A DNA stretch of 40,585 nt from an uncultured Treponema sp. (GTDB taxonomy: Bacteria > Spirochaetota > Spirochaetia > Treponematales > Treponemataceae), in contig CAMHIV010000002.1 of assembly GCA_946185185.1 (NCBI GenBank), forward strand, positions 1 through 40,585. The letters are read 5' to 3'. The number at the start of each line of letters is the position of its first letter. The first letter of the stretch is position 1. The notes beneath the pieces were generated by a model. It was given only the letters and a program-made list of their open reading frames with translations. It was not told the origin of the DNA and did no database searches. This document shows, one piece after another, positions 33,482 through 40,585 of the stretch. The position numbers and the translations under genes are program-made.

Positions 33482-35602
33482 TTATTTGCAAATCAAAATG
33501 ATAAAACTTCCGGCAGGAATAACATAACGCTTCTGCTCAGGAAGGATTTCTTCTTTTCCGTTTTCACAGATACACAAATCACCGGCAACAGAAGTATCTG
33601 CTACAAGAGCCCACTTTTTTCCGCGAGGAACAGAAGGGAGTGTTACAGTTAAATCGTAGATATCGGTATTTCCTGCAATGTAAAAATCATTTTCAGCAGC
33701 GCCATCTTCACGAGTCATACCTGCACCAGAAAGACGGAAGGCAATAAAACGGTTCAATTTTGCCCAGTCAGGATTTTTGCAGTCATGATCAAACCATTCG
33801 ATTTCCATTTTTTGACCGGAAAAGAAATTTTCCCGACGGAATACAGGATGAAGCTTTCGAAGCTTAATCATTTCTTTTGTAAAACGAACAAGTTCCTGAT
33901 TTTTATTTAAGAAATTCCAGTTAAGCCAGGAAATATCGTTATCCTGACAATAGGCATTGTTATTTCCCATCTGTGTTCTGCGGAATTCATCTCCGGCAGC
34001 GAACATTGGAACACCCTGCGAAACCATAAGACAAAGCATAAAATTCTTAAGCTTTTTCATGCGAAGGTTTTCGATTTTTGGATTCATGGTGATTCCTTCG
34101 TAACCGTGATTGTAACAGTTATTGTCGTCTGTTCCATCGCGGTTATTTTCACCGTTTTCGTCATTGTGCTTTGAATTGTAACTTACAAGATCGTTCATGG
34201 TAAAACCATCGTGGCAGGTTACAAAGTTTATTGAAGCAGCAGGTTTTCTTCCGCTGTGATTATATGTATCCGAACTTCCCGCAATTCGGGTTGCAGCTGC
34301 AGTAGCCACAGATTCATCACCACGAATAAATCGGCGGATATCATTTCTGTAGCGGTCATTCCATTCACTCCAGCGTCCGCCAGGGAATCCGCCAACCAGG
34401 TAACCGCCGCCGCAATCCCACGGTTCAGCAATAATTTTTGTTTTGTTCAAAATAGAATCTTCGCTGATTGCATTTGTAAGGAACGGGAATCCCTGCATAT
34501 TAGAATTCTGGTCACGGCAAAGAGCAGCTGCAAGGTCAAAACGGAATCCGTCAACATGCATTTCGCTTACCCAGTAACGAAGGCTGTCGAGAATAAACTG
34601 AGTGGTTACCGGATGAGCGGCGTTCAAAGTGTTTCCACAACCAGAAAAATTGTGATAATACTGCTTTTCGTTTACAGGTAGCATGTAATAGGTTGAATTT
34701 TCAAAGCCCCGGAAACTGAATGTATATCCGTGTTCATTTCCTTCTGCAGTGTGATTGTAAACTACATCAAGAATGATTTCGATTCCAGCCTTGTGAAGTT
34801 CGCGAACCATTTCTTTGAATTCGCGGACAGAACCGCCCGGAGTTTTGTCTGCTGCATAAGAAGTTTTTGGTGCAAAAAAACCGATTGTACTGTATCCCCA
34901 GTAATTTTCGAGAGGTTCTCCAGTACGGGGATTTATATTTCCGTTTTCAAATTCGTCGAATTCAAAAATTGGAAGCAATTCAATAGAAGTAATTCCAAGA
35001 TCCTTGAGGTAAGGAATTTTTTCTATAAGACCTTTGTAAGTTCCGCGGTATTTTACACCCGAAGATTCAGAAGCGGTGAATCCTTTAAGATGAGTTTCAT
35101 AAATTACAGTTTTTTCGATTGGAAGGTTAATCGGCTTATCGCCCTGCCAGTCAAAATCAATATCTTCGATTACAACGCATTTTGGAAAATTAGAAAGATC
35201 CGAAAGTTTGCCGTTTTCTACGCCGGCTAGTCCAAGTTCACGCTGTTTGTTGTAAGACTGAAAAATTGAACCAGGAGTAAAGGCTTTTGCATAAGGATCC
35301 AGAAGGTATTTGTTAAAATTAAATCTGTGCCCGGCAGGTGGATTATAAGGTCCGTCTACGCGATAGAGATAAAGAGCTCCTTTTTTTAACCCTTTTACAT
35401 AAATATGCCAGACATTTCCTGTTCTGTTTTTTACCGGGTCAAAATCAATAGAAGCCGACGGAGTTTTTGCATCAGCAGAATCAAATAAATCCAAAACAAC
35501 TCTGGTAGCATTCTTGCTGTATACTGCAAAATTTACACCATCATTAAAAGGTACAGCTCCAAGAACCTGCGGCTTACCTTCAAAAGTCTGAAAAGCACTC
35601 AT
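33482..35602 (-). CDS. glgX: glycogen debranching enzyme GlgX
   Basis: A GH13 isoamylase-type enzyme that hydrolyses alpha-1,6 branches left by GlgP. The 706-residue protein has an N-terminal CBM48-like domain (about residues 10-110, with GVNFAVYSKNATRV and YLYRVDGPY). The catalytic barrel follows, with VVYNHTAEGNEHG, DGFRFDLAAAL (nucleophile Asp), IIAEPWDCGG (acid/base Glu) and NFVTCHDGFT. The ATG at 35602 lies 8 bases after the -10 of a well-formed promoter and has no Shine-Dalgarno. It is the first gene of the glgX-glgP pair. Confidence 0.96.
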   Translation of the reverse strand: MSAFQTFEGKPQVLGAVPFNDGVNFAVYSKNATRVVLDLFDSADAKTPSASIDFDPVKNRTGNVWHIYVKGLKKGALYLYRVDGPYNPPAGHRFNFNKYLLDPYAKAFTPGSIFQSYNKQRELGLAGVENGKLSDLSNFPKCVVIEDIDFDWQGDKPINLPIEKTVIYETHLKGFTASESSGVKYRGTYKGLIEKIPYLKDLGITSIELLPIFEFDEFENGNINPRTGEPLENYWGYSTIGFFAPKTSYAADKTPGGSVREFKEMVRELHKAGIEIILDVVYNHTAEGNEHGYTFSFRGFENSTYYMLPVNEKQYYHNFSGCGNTLNAAHPVTTQFILDSLRYWVSEMHVDGFRFDLAAALCRDQNSNMQGFPFLTNAISEDSILNKTKIIAEPWDCGGGYLVGGFPGGRWSEWNDRYRNDIRRFIRGDESVATAAATRIAGSSDTYNHSGRKPAASINFVTCHDGFTMNDLVSYNSKHNDENGENNRDGTDDNNCYNHGYEGITMNPKIENLRMKKLKNFMLCLMVSQGVPMFAAGDEFRRTQMGNNNAYCQDNDISWLNWNFLNKNQELVRFTKEMIKLRKLHPVFRRENFFSGQKMEIEWFDHDCKNPDWAKLNRFIAFRLSGAGMTREDGAAENDFYIAGNTDIYDLTVTLPSVPRGKKWALVADTSVAGDLCICENGKEEILPEQKRYVIPAGSFIILICK

Positions 35603-35610
35603 AGTTGGTT

Positions 35611-35639
35611 ATTTTACCACACTTTTTGCCAGCGTTCAA
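35611..35639 (-). promoter_or_regulatory. glgX promoter
   Basis: On the minus strand, TTGAAC and TAAAAT are separated by exactly 17 bp, with TGG before the -10. The ATG begins 8 bases after the hexamer, so the leader is nearly absent. Confidence 0.7.
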
Positions 35640-35669
35640 TTATTGAGATTGTCGAAATACCTAGATATG

Positions 35670-35719
35670 GAGGTTTCGAGAGCCTTGGTTGTTGAGCCAG
35701 TCGAAACACAACCACCGAA
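35670..35719. repeat. family B repeat, copy 4 (compound)
   Basis: GGAGGTTTCGAGAGCC is followed by GGTTGTTGAGCCAGTCGAAAC and then ACAACCACCGA. It looks like two family B units joined, sharing TTTCGAGAGCC with the copy at 14131. It lies between the glgX promoter and the terminator of the next lipoprotein gene. Confidence 0.65.
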
Positions 35720-35722
35720 AAA

Positions 35723-35752
35723 TAAAAAACCGGCTGCGAACTTGCAACCGGT
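35723..35752 (-). terminator. intrinsic terminator of the 437-residue lipoprotein gene
   Basis: On the minus strand, ACCGGTTGC, a 6-base loop and GCAGCCGGT (one G-U pair) are followed by a T-rich run, 16 bp past the stop codon. Confidence 0.85.
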
Positions 35753-35767
35753 CAAAACTTATGCTAA

Positions 35768-37081
35768 CTAACAGGTACCATCATCAAAAGTTATATACAT
35801 GTAAAACACATCACCAACTTTTATTGTTGCTAAATCTGGAACAGAAATCTTTGTGGTAAAAGTATCATCAGAATAGAACTCAACAGAACTATCATCCATA
35901 TACTCCTGAATTGATTCAGCAGCTTTAGAAACTGTCCAAGAAGCACGATAGAATCCATTTGAATCTGGTCCCGACAACTGCTGCTCAGCTTCTGTAGCGA
36001 CAACTGTAAGAATAAACTTCTTACTAGAGTCCGCTCCAGCCAGCAGTATCTGCCAGTTCTCAGGAATCTCTCCATTAATTAGCAAACTAAGATTTGTACA
36101 GATTTTATCAAATTCAGACAGTTCAATACCACTTATATAGTACAAAAGGGCTGTGCTGATATTTTTCGGCAAATCCTCCTGATCAGGTCTTTTATTTGCA
36201 ATGCTTTTAAAAAGAACCTCAAGTTCATCTAATTTATATTCTTTATCACCGCATTTTAGACCACCGTCAGTGGATTTTACATTAACAATGTCACTTTCCG
36301 CAGCTTTATAAGCCTTTATTGCATTTTCACTAATTATTGCAGAATTACCTTCATCAAACTTAGTAATTGCAGCCGCATTTTTTTCTACAGCCGCGTAAGC
36401 ATTTGCAGCAATTGTATCAAGTTCTTCTGAAGAAAGTGAACCTACATTATTTGCTATTGTTTCAAGTTCATCGGCAGAAATATTAGGCTGGTCAGTACCT
36501 GGCAAATCACTAGCCTCTGCAATTACCGGAACTACAGAAGTTTTTCCAATCTGTACATCTTTATCGCCAACTTTTACAACAACAGAAATATTTTCAACAA
36601 CAGCGATAGAATCTACTTTAGCATCCCCGTAAAGAACAGCACTACCAAAAGAATCTCCGATCACAAGTGACTTTATAGAACCATTTTTTATTTCAAGCTT
36701 TTCCAAAATTGCCATGCGAGCAGAAATAGAACCTGCAACAACAGTGTCAACATTACAATTATTAAGAACAGCATAACCATTGACAAAAATAGTGCCATTA
36801 GTAACTTCTTCAAGAGTAACACCAGATGCATTTACTGTAATTGAACCACCGCCAAGATCCACTTTCTTAACAGTCATTTTATGGCTTACAGTAAGGGCTG
36901 TATCAGAATCAAAAGAAAAGCCCTCGAGGCTCACTTCCTTAGTTGTTGAACTGTTAAGATACAAAGATGCAACAACTGAATTTTTAGATAAATCTTCTGT
37001 TTCAGATGAAGATATACCTGTAAGTCCAAGCAAAAGAGCTGAATTGCTATCAGAATCATTCTGACAACCTGTAAAAAACAT
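35768..37081 (-). CDS. hypothetical lipoprotein, apparently without a proper start codon
   Basis: I do not recognise the family. The ATG at 37081 gives a 437-residue product whose first residues, MFFTGCQND, hold the lipobox Cys but no signal helix. The same frame continues upstream as KKIIGSFAAAIFALS, a textbook signal peptide. A strong GGAGG lies 7 bases before its AAA-AAA codons, yet no ATG, GTG or TTG is in place. The mature N-terminal half (about residues 40-160) has short beta-rich repeats that suggest a beta-helix. A middle helical part repeats ELETIANN/ELDTIAANA. The tail ends with YITFDDGTC. era lies upstream on the same strand. Confidence 0.65.
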   Translation of the reverse strand: MFFTGCQNDSDSNSALLLGLTGISSSETEDLSKNSVVASLYLNSSTTKEVSLEGFSFDSDTALTVSHKMTVKKVDLGGGSITVNASGVTLEEVTNGTIFVNGYAVLNNCNVDTVVAGSISARMAILEKLEIKNGSIKSLVIGDSFGSAVLYGDAKVDSIAVVENISVVVKVGDKDVQIGKTSVVPVIAEASDLPGTDQPNISADELETIANNVGSLSSEELDTIAANAYAAVEKNAAAITKFDEGNSAIISENAIKAYKAAESDIVNVKSTDGGLKCGDKEYKLDELEVLFKSIANKRPDQEDLPKNISTALLYYISGIELSEFDKICTNLSLLINGEIPENWQILLAGADSSKKFILTVVATEAEQQLSGPDSNGFYRASWTVSKAAESIQEYMDDSSVEFYSDDTFTTKISVPDLATIKVGDVFYMYITFDDGTC

Positions 37082-37133
37082 TGACAGAGCGAAAATAGCA
37101 GCTGCAAATGAACCAATAATTTTTTTAAAATTT

Positions 37134-37138
37134 CCTCC
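37134..37138 (-). promoter_or_regulatory. Shine-Dalgarno without a start codon at the expected distance
   Basis: GGAGG on the minus strand is followed by AAATTTT and then AAAAAAATTATT. A start codon would be expected right after AAATTTT, where the signal peptide frame begins with Lys codons. It looks as if three bases (ATG) are absent. Confidence 0.6.
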
Positions 37139-37208
37139 AATTATTTAAAGCACTTCTAATCAGAAATGCAAAATTATCATAATTAATTTACCAGATAAAA
37201 GTCAAATC

Positions 37209-38147
37209 TTACTGCGGAATAAGTTTATTCAACACGAAATCGTGCTGGCGCCAGTTTTTGTCAACTTTAACCTGCAAATCTAAATCAATCTTGAACGGGA
37301 AAACGTCTGAAATTTTTTTTAGACTTGCCATGCGGATTGCTTTTATCATTGCGGCGCCTTTTCCGATAACCATTCCCTTTTGACTTTCTCGTTCAACGCA
37401 AATAAATGCGCGGACCCACATTTTTCCGTTTGAGCCGCGGTTTTCGATATCGGCAATATCAACATAAAGACAATGCGGAAGTTCCTGAGTAAGTCGTGAA
37501 ATTGCTTCGCCACGGATAATTTCTGAAATACGGAAAGCAATATTTTGATCCGTATACATATCCTCTGTGTAAAGAGGCGGCTGTACCGGCGCAATTGCGT
37601 AAAGAGCTTTTAGAACTTCATTTATGCCTTCATCATTTTTGGCAGACATTTCCAAAACCCGTTCTGGCGGAAAATCTGGTATTTGCGCTGAAATAAAAGA
37701 GCGGACTGCAGGCACATTGGATTCTTTTGCATCAGTTTTATTAAGAGCCACAACAAGGCGGTCAGAATATTTTTTTGCAAGAGAAACGTTCATTTCTTCT
37801 TCGCTTCCAGGTTCACGGGTTGTATCTATTATATATAGAATACAATCACTATCTTTAAGCTGTTCTTCTGTTACAGATTTCAAGCGAAGATTTAATTTTT
37901 TGTCAGATTCGTGATAACCAGGTGTATCAACAAAAACAAGTTGTCCCAACGAAGTATTTACGATTCCCCGGATTGCATTGCGTGTAGTCTGCGGAATCGG
38001 TGAAACAATTGAAACCGGTTCCTGGCATGCGGTATTCATAAATGTTGATTTTCCGCTGGAAGGACGTCCTAAAATGGCAACTAGGGCAGTTTTTTCACCA
38101 ATATCAAGATCATTGTTTATAGATGGATTCTGATTATTATCACTCAT
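37209..38147 (-). CDS. era: GTPase Era
   Basis: An essential GTPase that binds 16S rRNA during 30S subunit assembly. The 312-residue protein has G1 as GRPSSGKST (usual form GRPNVGKST), the switch region PQTTRNAIRG, G3 as DTPGYH and G4 as NKTD. G5 follows at EMSAK. The C-terminal KH domain has MVIGKGAAMIKAI. The N-terminal 20 residues are an Asn-rich extension. TATTTT with a TGC before it lies 7 bases before the ATG, and no Shine-Dalgarno is seen. It is divergent from the TRL-like lipoprotein gene. Confidence 0.95.
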   Translation of the reverse strand: MSDNNQNPSINNDLDIGEKTALVAILGRPSSGKSTFMNTACQEPVSIVSPIPQTTRNAIRGIVNTSLGQLVFVDTPGYHESDKKLNLRLKSVTEEQLKDSDCILYIIDTTREPGSEEEMNVSLAKKYSDRLVVALNKTDAKESNVPAVRSFISAQIPDFPPERVLEMSAKNDEGINEVLKALYAIAPVQPPLYTEDMYTDQNIAFRISEIIRGEAISRLTQELPHCLYVDIADIENRGSNGKMWVRAFICVERESQKGMVIGKGAAMIKAIRMASLKKISDVFPFKIDLDLQVKVDKNWRQHDFVLNKLIPQ

Positions 38148-38154
38148 GATTAAA

Positions 38155-38163
38155 AAAATAGCA
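38155..38163 (-). promoter_or_regulatory. possible extended -10 element of era
   Basis: On the minus strand, TGC is followed by TATTTT, then 7 bases, then the ATG. The hexamer is weaker than the others of this type. Confidence 0.35.
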
Positions 38164-38223
38164 GATTTTTTTAGTTTTTTCTATTACAATGTTTTTATTC
38201 ATATTTAGAATGAGGAGATTTTT

Positions 38224-38505
38224 ATGAAAAAAATGGTTATTTCTGCAATTCTTGCACTTACTTTAGGGCTTTCAAGCTGTGTAACTTACAGACCTATTTC
38301 TGCAGGTAGCGGTACAATTGGAACTAAAAAAGGAACTTCTACTGCAGTAGCACTTTTTGTAGGACTTTTAAACTTTGGAGATAATTCAATGCTAACTGCA
38401 GCTTTAGACTCTGACATTCATAATGTTGCAACTGTTGATGAAAAGAAAATATCTATTTTGTGTGATCTTATCGTTGTAAGAACAACAATCGTAACTGGTG
38501 AGTAA
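38224..38505 (+). CDS. TRL-like family lipoprotein
   Basis: A 93-residue product with a lipoprotein signal (KKMVISAILALTLGLSSC, lipidated Cys near residue 19). The rest fits the small TRL-like family: GTKKGTSTAVALFVGLLNFGD, then NVATVDEK and a closing VVRTTIVTG. Its function is unknown; members are short surface or periplasmic lipoproteins. GAGGAG lies 7 bases before the ATG. A terminator follows within 25 bp, so it is transcribed alone. Confidence 0.75.
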   Translation: MKKMVISAILALTLGLSSCVTYRPISAGSGTIGTKKGTSTAVALFVGLLNFGDNSMLTAALDSDIHNVATVDEKKISILCDLIVVRTTIVTGE

Positions 38506-38529
38506 TCTTAAGTTTGAATGCATCTGTAC

Positions 38530-38561
38530 AAAAGGCGTTGGCTTTGGGCTGACGCTTTTTT
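38530..38561 (+). terminator. terminator of the TRL-like gene
   Basis: AAAAGGCGT and ACGCTTTTTT pair around a 13-base loop that can form a small inner GGCT/GGCT-type bulge. A T-run follows. The stem is short but the place is right. Confidence 0.6.
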
Positions 38562-38573
38562 AATTTAACCCCA

Positions 38574-38661
38574 CTGCGCCGGGCATGGAGGGGTGCACGA
38601 AGTGCAGGCGAACGCAAGTGAGACCGAGCGTTAGCGGGCCACGGAACGCCCGTTTGCAAAT
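38574..38661. repeat. family C GC-rich intergenic repeat, copy 2
   Basis: It reads CTGCGCCGGGCATGGAG, then TGCACGAAGTGCA, then GACCGAGCGTTAGCGGGCC and CCCGTTTGCAAAT. It matches the minus strand of 13954-14054 in the same order. It lies between the TRL-like terminator and the flaB promoter. Confidence 0.7.
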
Positions 38662-38703
38662 AAACTGCGCTGAAAAAAAATTAAAAAAAAATTAATTTTT
38701 TCC

Positions 38704-38730
38704 TAAAGTAAAAATTTCAGCCTCCGATAG
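38704..38730 (+). promoter_or_regulatory. sigma-28 (FliA) promoter of flaB
   Basis: TAAAGTAA, an 11-base gap and TCCGATAG match the flagellar consensus TAAAGTTT-N11-GCCGATAA at all core positions. An A-rich tract lies directly upstream. The leader is about 57 bases, with a GGGT...GCCC hairpin and an AAGGAG Shine-Dalgarno. Confidence 0.85.
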
Positions 38731-38793
38731 TAAAGTAACGGGTGGTGAGAGCCCACGGAAAACAAACGGTAAATAACACCAAGGAGATAAACT

Positions 38794-39654
38794 ATGGTTA
38801 TTAATCACAATATGAGCGCTATGTTCGCTCAGCGTTCTCAGGGAATTACAGATTTGAACCAGACAAAAAACATGGAAAAACTTTCGTCTGGTGAAAAAAT
38901 CAATCGTGCTGGAGATGACGCTTCTGGTCTTGCAGTTTCTGAAAAAATGCGTGCACAGATTCGCGGTTTGAATCAGGCTTCAGAAAACGCTCAGAACGGT
39001 ATTTCTTTTATTCAGACTACAGAAGGTTATTTACAGGAAACAACTGACATCGTTCAGCGCATTCGTGAACTTGCAGTTCAGTCATCAAACGGTATTTACT
39101 CAGCAGAAGACCGCATGCAGATTCAGGTTGAAGTTTCTTCTTTGATTGCAGAAGTTGACCGCATCGCATCTTGCGCACAGTTCAACGGTATGAACATGCT
39201 TACAGGACGTTTTGCTCGCCCAACTGGTGAAAACGTTGTTACAGGTTCTATGTGGTTCCACATCGGTGCAAACATGGACCAGAGAACTCAGGTTTACATT
39301 GGTACAATGTCTGCAATGGCTCTTGGTATGCGCAACATCGGTGATGAATCAATCATGAGTCTTGAAACTCCAGACAGCGCTAACCAGGCTATCGGTACAC
39401 TGGATGAAGCTTTGAAAAAGATCAACAAGCAGCGCGCTGACCTTGGTGCTTACCAGAACCGTCTTGAAATGACAGTTAAGGGACTTGATGTTGGTGCAGA
39501 AAACCTTCAGGCTTCTGAATCACGCATCCGTGATACAGACATGGCTGAAGAAATGGTTGACTTCACAAAGAACCAGGTTCTTTCTCAGGCTGGTACAGCA
39601 ATGCTCGCTCAGGCAAACCAGAGCAGTCAGAATGTACTTTCACTCTTGAGATAG
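38794..39654 (+). CDS. flaB: periplasmic flagellin core protein FlaB
   Basis: It is the filament core subunit of spirochaete periplasmic flagella. The 286-residue length is normal for Treponema FlaB. The N-terminal D0/D1 region has [29 protein letters not shown] and [15 protein letters not shown]. The central part is short, as in spirochaetes, with [17 protein letters not shown]. The C-terminus has [16 protein letters not shown] and ends [10 protein letters not shown]. No signal peptide is present, because export is by the flagellar type III route. AAGGAG lies 8 bases upstream. Codon usage looks biased toward a highly expressed set compared with its neighbours. A relic of a second flagellin end lies 230 bp downstream. 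Confidence 0.98.
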   Translation: MVINHNMSAMFAQRSQGITDLNQTKNMEKLSSGEKINRAGDDASGLAVSEKMRAQIRGLNQASENAQNGISFIQTTEGYLQETTDIVQRIRELAVQSSNGIYSAEDRMQIQVEVSSLIAEVDRIASCAQFNGMNMLTGRFARPTGENVVTGSMWFHIGANMDQRTQVYIGTMSAMALGMRNIGDESIMSLETPDSANQAIGTLDEALKKINKQRADLGAYQNRLEMTVKGLDVGAENLQASESRIRDTDMAEEMVDFTKNQVLSQAGTAMLAQANQSSQNVLSLLR

Positions 39655-39678
39655 TATCTAGTCTAGCAAAAATGCTAA

Positions 39679-39705
39679 AAAGCGTCCGAAAGGGCGCTTT
39701 TTTTT
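39679..39705 (+). terminator. intrinsic terminator of flaB
   Basis: AAGCGTCC, loop GAAA, GGGCGCTT (one G-U pair) and a run of eight T, 25 bp past the stop codon. Confidence 0.9.
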
Positions 39706-39743
39706 ATGCCAAATAATCTGGTTTGCCTGAGCTATGAAGAATG

Positions 39744-39879
39744 GGTAACGGTTGTAATTTTTACTCCAGTTAGTAATTACACCACCGTTACCTCTAGTTT
39801 TTGCAGGCAAAAACTAGCAATAAACAAGGCGACTGGTAGCGGGTAGTAAAACTAGTGGGTGAACTGGTAGCAAACCCGC
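39744..39879. repeat. three serial inverted repeats between flaB and its downstream relic
   Basis: First, GGTAACGG and CCGTTACC arms (39744-39792), with further TAATT/AATTA pairing. Second, a perfect pair CTAGTTTTTGC and GCAAAAACTAG with a 2-base gap (39794-39817). Third, GCGGGT and ACCCGC (39839-39879). ACTGGTAGC occurs twice here, and GCGACTGGTAGC matches repeat A copy 3. Together with the relic and the two terminators this accounts for the 321-base gap without a gene. Confidence 0.7.
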
Positions 39880-39887
39880 GTACAAAG

Positions 39888-39923
39888 CAGAGCAGCCAGA
39901 ATGTACTTTCACTCTTGAGATAG
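39888..39923 (+). pseudogene. relic of a second flagellin gene (last 11 codons)
   Basis: The stretch encodes [11 protein letters not shown] and a TAG stop. It is identical to the end of flaB except for one base within these 36 bases. No flagellin frame continues upstream; the sequence before it is unrelated. A near-copy of the flaB terminator follows. It looks like what is left of a tandem flaB paralogue after a deletion, or a duplicated gene end. Confidence 0.8.
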
Positions 39924-39946
39924 TCTACAGCTTAGCAAAATTGCTT

Positions 39947-39973
39947 AAAAGCGTCCGCAAGGGCGCTTTTTTT
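39947..39973 (+). terminator. duplicated flagellin-type terminator
   Basis: AAGCGTCC, loop GCAA, GGGCGCTT and a run of T; it differs from the flaB terminator mainly in the loop. It ends 2 bases before the stop codon of the convergent LuxR-type gene. Confidence 0.85.
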
Positions 39974-39975
39974 GT

Positions 39976-40585
39976 TTAAAACTTCACCTTATACAGCGAA
40001 AGCAGCATACTCAATTCCACCTGATTTTTGACACCAAGTTTTTTCTGAATATCTGTCATCTCTTTTTTTACTGTCGATTCACTTGTAAAAACCAGCTCAG
40101 CAAGTTCCTTGTACGACGAATGGGAAATCATAAAATTTTTTATAATCAGAATCTGCCGCTCCGAAAGCTCGTAATCTTTTAAATTTAATTCAGTTCCGAT
40201 TTCGGGCAATTCTACAGAAGAAATCGATTTTTCTGAAATCGGAAAAAGTGAAAGAACTGAGTTTTTTACAGTTCGATAAATATGAACATACATTGTTCCA
40301 AGGAAAAGCGAATATGCCAGAACCATAAGAAAATGATAAATACTGCTCGTGATTATACTTACAGTAGATAAAATCCATATCGCCAGAATGGTTATAAGTT
40401 TCCTGGCAGTTTTTGTTCTCAGATATTTATTACAAAAAAGAAGCGCAACACCAAGAGAATACAAAAAAGTTCCCAGAAACAAATGGCCGTTCAAAGTCAT
40501 AAAAATTCCTTGAACAAATGAAATCACAGACTGAAGAAGCCGGTATTTATTGAAGAAAAATAGAAAAACACAAATCAAAGCCCCG
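39976..40585 (-). CDS. membrane-anchored LuxR-type regulator (5' end outside the window)
   Basis: A partial protein of about 203 codons in which the frame stays open to the window edge; the TTG at 40578 used by the ORF track is not a convincing start. The first 110 residues hold about four hydrophobic segments, so the protein sits in the inner membrane. The C-terminal 65 residues form a LuxR/GerE-type helix-turn-helix: LSERQILIIKNFM, SYKELAELVFTSESTVKKEMTD and IQKKLGVKNQVEL. It is convergent with flaB. It may respond to a membrane or wall signal; target genes are unknown. The missing N-terminus could hold more membrane segments or a sensor domain. Confidence 0.8.
   Translation of the reverse strand, partial: GALICVFLFFFNKYRLLQSVISFVQGIFMTLNGHLFLGTFLYSLGVALLFCNKYLRTKTARKLITILAIWILSTVSIITSSIYHFLMVLAYSLFLGTMYVHIYRTVKNSVLSLFPISEKSISSVELPEIGTELNLKDYELSERQILIIKNFMISHSSYKELAELVFTSESTVKKEMTDIQKKLGVKNQVELSMLLSLYKVKF

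Noticed and set aside
38468-38659. 63-residue minus-strand ORF
   Set aside because: It covers the family C repeat and a terminator, with no ribosome site.

Overview
The window looks like chromosomal DNA of a Treponema-type spirochaete. The strongest marker is a complete FlaB periplasmic flagellin (38794-39654) read from a near-consensus sigma-28 promoter. An AT-rich background, relaxed-lipobox lipoproteins, and anaerobic nucleotide and glycogen metabolism agree with this. I assigned the genus from protein family resemblance only; species is not determined. I see no phage, insertion sequence transposase, CRISPR array, tRNA or rRNA.

Layout. 1-5.6 kb: a sigma-54 gene cut by the left edge, a DUF1015 gene, an orphan beta-class DNA methyltransferase and a strongly diverged PurH-like gene, arranged as two compact divergent pairs. 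5.6-9.8 kb: mraY, an M20 dipeptidase, galE and an AAC(3)-type acetyltransferase. 10-14 kb: an AraC regulator, a PAP2 phosphatase and oligoendopeptidase F. 14-19 kb: an exported GH31 glycosidase, nrdG, adenosine deaminase and a methyltransferase. 19.3-25.7 kb: mnmG, nrdD with a NrdR operator pair, and a SulP transporter. 25.7-30.1 kb: a DTW tRNA-modification enzyme, an exported GH3 hexosaminidase and an acyl-CoA synthetase. 30.2-37.1 kb: two lipoproteins flanking glgP and glgX. 37.2-40.6 kb: era, a TRL-like lipoprotein, flaB, a flagellin relic and a LuxR-type membrane regulator cut by the right edge.

How genes work together. GlgX and GlgP debranch and phosphorolyse glycogen. The exported GH31 and GH3 enzymes would release sugars from external or wall glycans. 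NrdD and NrdG form the oxygen-independent ribonucleotide reductase, although they sit at separate loci. MraY and the GH3 (NagZ-like) enzyme bear on peptidoglycan synthesis and recycling.

Beyond the genes, three things stand out. First, a family of roughly 200 bp intergenic elements has terminal inverted repeats and internal hairpins whose arms covary between copies. Second, about ten genes have a -10 hexamer, usually with an upstream TGn, placed 6-9 bases before the ATG, mostly with no Shine-Dalgarno, which suggests widespread leaderless transcription. Third, there are locus-specific oddities: a PurH homologue without catalytic motif residues, a lipoprotein that seems to have lost its ATG, and a duplicated flagellin tail with its terminator.
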